From JBCBEX01 sp038528235 (lineage in GTDB: Bacteria; Bacteroidota; Rhodothermia; Rhodothermales; Rubricoccaceae): a DNA stretch of 61,699 bases. The notes beneath the pieces were generated by a model. That model was not told the DNA's origin, made no database searches, and saw only the letters and a list, made by a program, of their open reading frames with translations. Positions 60,359-61,699 of this stretch are shown here, in pieces. The stretch's first letter is position 1, and every line of letters starts with the position of its first letter. Position numbers and translations under genes: made by a program. Where the stretch lies: contig JBCBEX010000014.1 in assembly GCA_038528235.1 (NCBI GenBank), positions 1 through 61,699 on the forward strand, in the 5' to 3' direction.

Positions 60359-60368
60359 AAGAAGGCAC

Positions 60369-60794
60369 CTATGTCGTAGGGCCGAACGTCTCGTCCATCC
60401 ACACGGCGATCTGGTTGCGGACGGTGCGGAAGGTGGCGAGCTTGTCGGCATCCGTGCCCGTGGCGGCGGAGGGGTCCGGGAAGCTGTGGTGGAGGTTCTC
60501 GACCGTCGCGGGGATGTAGGGGCACGCCTCGCGCGCGTTATCGCACACGGTCACGACATACTCAAAGTCCTGCCCGTCGAACGCATCGACGTGGTCCGAG
60601 GTGTGCCCGCTGAGATCGATGCCGAGGTCGGCCATCGCCTGCACCGCGAACGGGTTGACGCCGCCCGGCGCCGTGCCCGCCGACGCGGCCTCGAAGCGGT
60701 CGCCGTAGCGTGCGCGCAGCAGCCCCTCAGCCATCTGCGACCGCGCTGAGTTGTGCGTGCAGACGAAGAGGACGGTGGGTTTCTCCTGGGTCAT
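60369..60794 (-). CDS. arsC: Arsenate reductase, thioredoxin-coupled (LMW-PTP fold)
   Basis: 141 residues from the ATG at 60794 (MTQEKPTVLFVCTHNSARSQ); the frame runs 31 codons upstream but the core starts here. P-loop CX5R is CTHNSAR. The second redox pair CX6C is VTVCDNAREACPYIP, giving the Cys triad of Staphylococcus pI258-type ArsC, which reduces arsenate to arsenite and is recycled by thioredoxin. The C-terminal helix is FRTVRNQIAVWMDETF. Monocistronic; no arsB or arsR nearby, so a general phosphatase-like role cannot be excluded. Confidence 0.9.
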   Translation of the reverse strand: MTQEKPTVLFVCTHNSARSQMAEGLLRARYGDRFEAASAGTAPGGVNPFAVQAMADLGIDLSGHTSDHVDAFDGQDFEYVVTVCDNAREACPYIPATVENLHHSFPDPSAATGTDADKLATFRTVRNQIAVWMDETFGPTT

Positions 60795-60972
60795 CGGTCC
60801 TGTGTCCTTGGTGGGAGGGTATGGCCGCCAAGCTAGGACCGGACTGTTAGAGGAATGTGACCACGCGTGTGCTCGCGTACTCTCCACTCGGTCTTCTACA
60901 GCCCCGATGGCAACGTGAGAGTCGACACCTGCACGTCTGATTGAGGAGCGCCCGGTTCAGTGAAGCGCGTGA

Positions 60973-61278
60973 TCAATAGCCCTTGGACGGCTGCGATGCC
61001 CGCCAGGCGTACGCCTCCTTAGCAAAGAACCCGATGATCAGCGCCGGGATCGCATACTGGATGCTCGTCCGGATCAGCAGTTGAATCCACGCACGGGTGC
61101 CCTCGCGGATCTCGGCCTGCGTCATGAGGAGCTCCGACTCCCCCCAGCCAAGCCAGAGGGACACGACGAGCGCGACAGCCAAGGCCGCGTACACGCCCCA
61201 CCGCGTCTTCGAGTGGGTCGTTGACGGAGTCATCCGGTCCGGTGTAGTCGAGGGCACGTTGGCCATGGTCTGTGGCAC
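60973..61278 (-). CDS. Small two-TM membrane protein
   Basis: 101 residues (internal ATGs at residues 5 and 16 are alternative starts). A Ser/Thr-rich tail is followed by TM1 GVYAALAVALVVSLWLGWGE, an amphipathic middle (LMTQAEIREGTRAWIQLLIR) and TM2 IQYAIPALIIGFFAKEAYAW. It belongs to no family I recognise. It lies alone between arsC and the gene at the right edge. Confidence 0.6.
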   Translation of the reverse strand: MPQTMANVPSTTPDRMTPSTTHSKTRWGVYAALAVALVVSLWLGWGESELLMTQAEIREGTRAWIQLLIRTSIQYAIPALIIGFFAKEAYAWRASQPSKGY

Positions 61279-61423
61279 GCAGCGTTAAAGCGAGACAGCG
61301 TAGGAGCGCACGGTGGGACGAGGCGAGCCCACTAGATGTTACACTAGCCTGTCCTGAGGCTAAGGTCGCTCGATATGCTTAATCACAGCCCTGTCGGTAG
61401 CCAGATGTTCTTTACCTGCACGC

Positions 61424-61699
61424 TCATGGCTCGTTCGTCACCTCAGATTCTCGACGGCGTCGTGAGTTCTCGATAGCGCTCGTGATGGCATAGCAGAGGC
61501 CACCTACAAACAAGTTAAGTAGCCCTACTCGCTGCACATCGGGTACGGTGAGTTCCGTCGCAACGATGGGAAGAGAAAGGGCGAATACGGACAGGGTCGC
61601 CCAAAACGCACAGATCAAGAGTCGCAGGCTTCGAGGCTCAGTTCGCCCCCAGCGGGCCCCAGCATTGAATGCGAAGAACACAGAAAGCGCGAGAGATGA
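61424..61699 (-). CDS. Membrane protein, C-terminal part (start outside window)
   Basis: The reading frame is open to the right edge, so this is a fragment. The visible 91 residues hold two or three hydrophobic segments (SLALSVFFAFNAGARWG, LRLLICAFWATLSVFALSLP, LLNLFVGGLCYAITSAIEN) and a charged tail (SRRRRESEVTNEP). The base composition is clearly lower in GC than most of the window. Function unknown. Confidence 0.5.
   Translation of the reverse strand, partial: SSLALSVFFAFNAGARWGRTEPRSLRLLICAFWATLSVFALSLPIVATELTVPDVQRVGLLNLFVGGLCYAITSAIENSRRRRESEVTNEP

Noticed and set aside
1..61699. Insertion sequences, prophage genes or CRISPR arrays
   Set aside because: No transposase, integrase, phage structural gene or regularly spaced repeat was seen on either strand.

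Overview
The window is GC-rich chromosomal DNA (roughly two-thirds GC by eye) with one gene about every 1.3 kb. Four proteins end in the Por/type IX secretion sorting domain (NPxP...YDLLGREV...G.Y..R) typical of Bacteroidota, and many are lipoproteins. There is also a two-component propeller/AraC hybrid sensor, an N-acyl-ornithine carbamoyltransferase, and ECF sigma factors paired with Ser/Thr kinases. High GC plus these traits point to the Rhodothermia (for example a Rubricoccus/Rubrivirga/Salinibacter relative). This is an inference; no 16S gene is present.

Layout. 1-3.8 kb: glycan assembly (two GT4 enzymes, a GT32-like enzyme, a multi-pass membrane protein). 4-8 kb: a secreted lipocalin-like protein and an RND/MMPL exporter. 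8-12.7 kb: an M49-like lipoprotein peptidase and a large secreted T9SS protein whose body is much lower in GC than its tail. 12.8-15.2 kb: an OmpR/HAMP-kinase pair. 15.2-18 kb: repeat-rich DNA, an RskA-like tandem-domain lipoprotein and a DUF1080 protein. 18-28.2 kb: a long minus-strand operon (Spy-like protein, ABC_sub_bind-TolC fusion, adaptor, RND pump, small exported proteins, K+-channel-like protein), divergent from a NarL-type two-component system. 30.7-39 kb: a BNR T9SS protein, a 1438-residue hybrid sensor and a TPR protein. 39-43.3 kb: argF', an ECF sigma factor and a kinase-TPR. 43.5-48.2 kb: a DUF11/FN3 T9SS protein and four small lipoproteins. 48.4-53.4 kb: tRNA-Val, tRNA-Gly, rpmH-rnpA-yidC, a small membrane protein and mnmE. 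53.5-60.2 kb: a second ECF sigma/kinase-TPR pair followed by a giant surface protein. 60.3-61.7 kb: arsC and two small membrane proteins.

Two things stand out. First, the 1053-residue protein at 57084-60245 resembles anthrax protective antigen / binary-toxin B components across the calcium site, the pore-forming domain and into the third domain. Here that module is fused to a Ycf48-like propeller and a T9SS sorting tail, and it lies directly downstream of the sigma/kinase pair. Second, a family of roughly 110-115 bp elements with perfect 10 bp terminal inverted repeats (GCTCCCCCCG/CGGGGGGAGC) occurs three times. Two copies are intergenic. One lies in frame inside mnmE, between the G4 and G5 GTPase motifs, so the tRNA-modification GTPase appears to carry about 37 repeat-encoded residues. 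A different palindromic element ends three bases before the mnmE start codon. The two sigma/kinase cassettes have opposite gene order, and each sits beside a T9SS-exported protein, suggesting surface-protein regulation modules.
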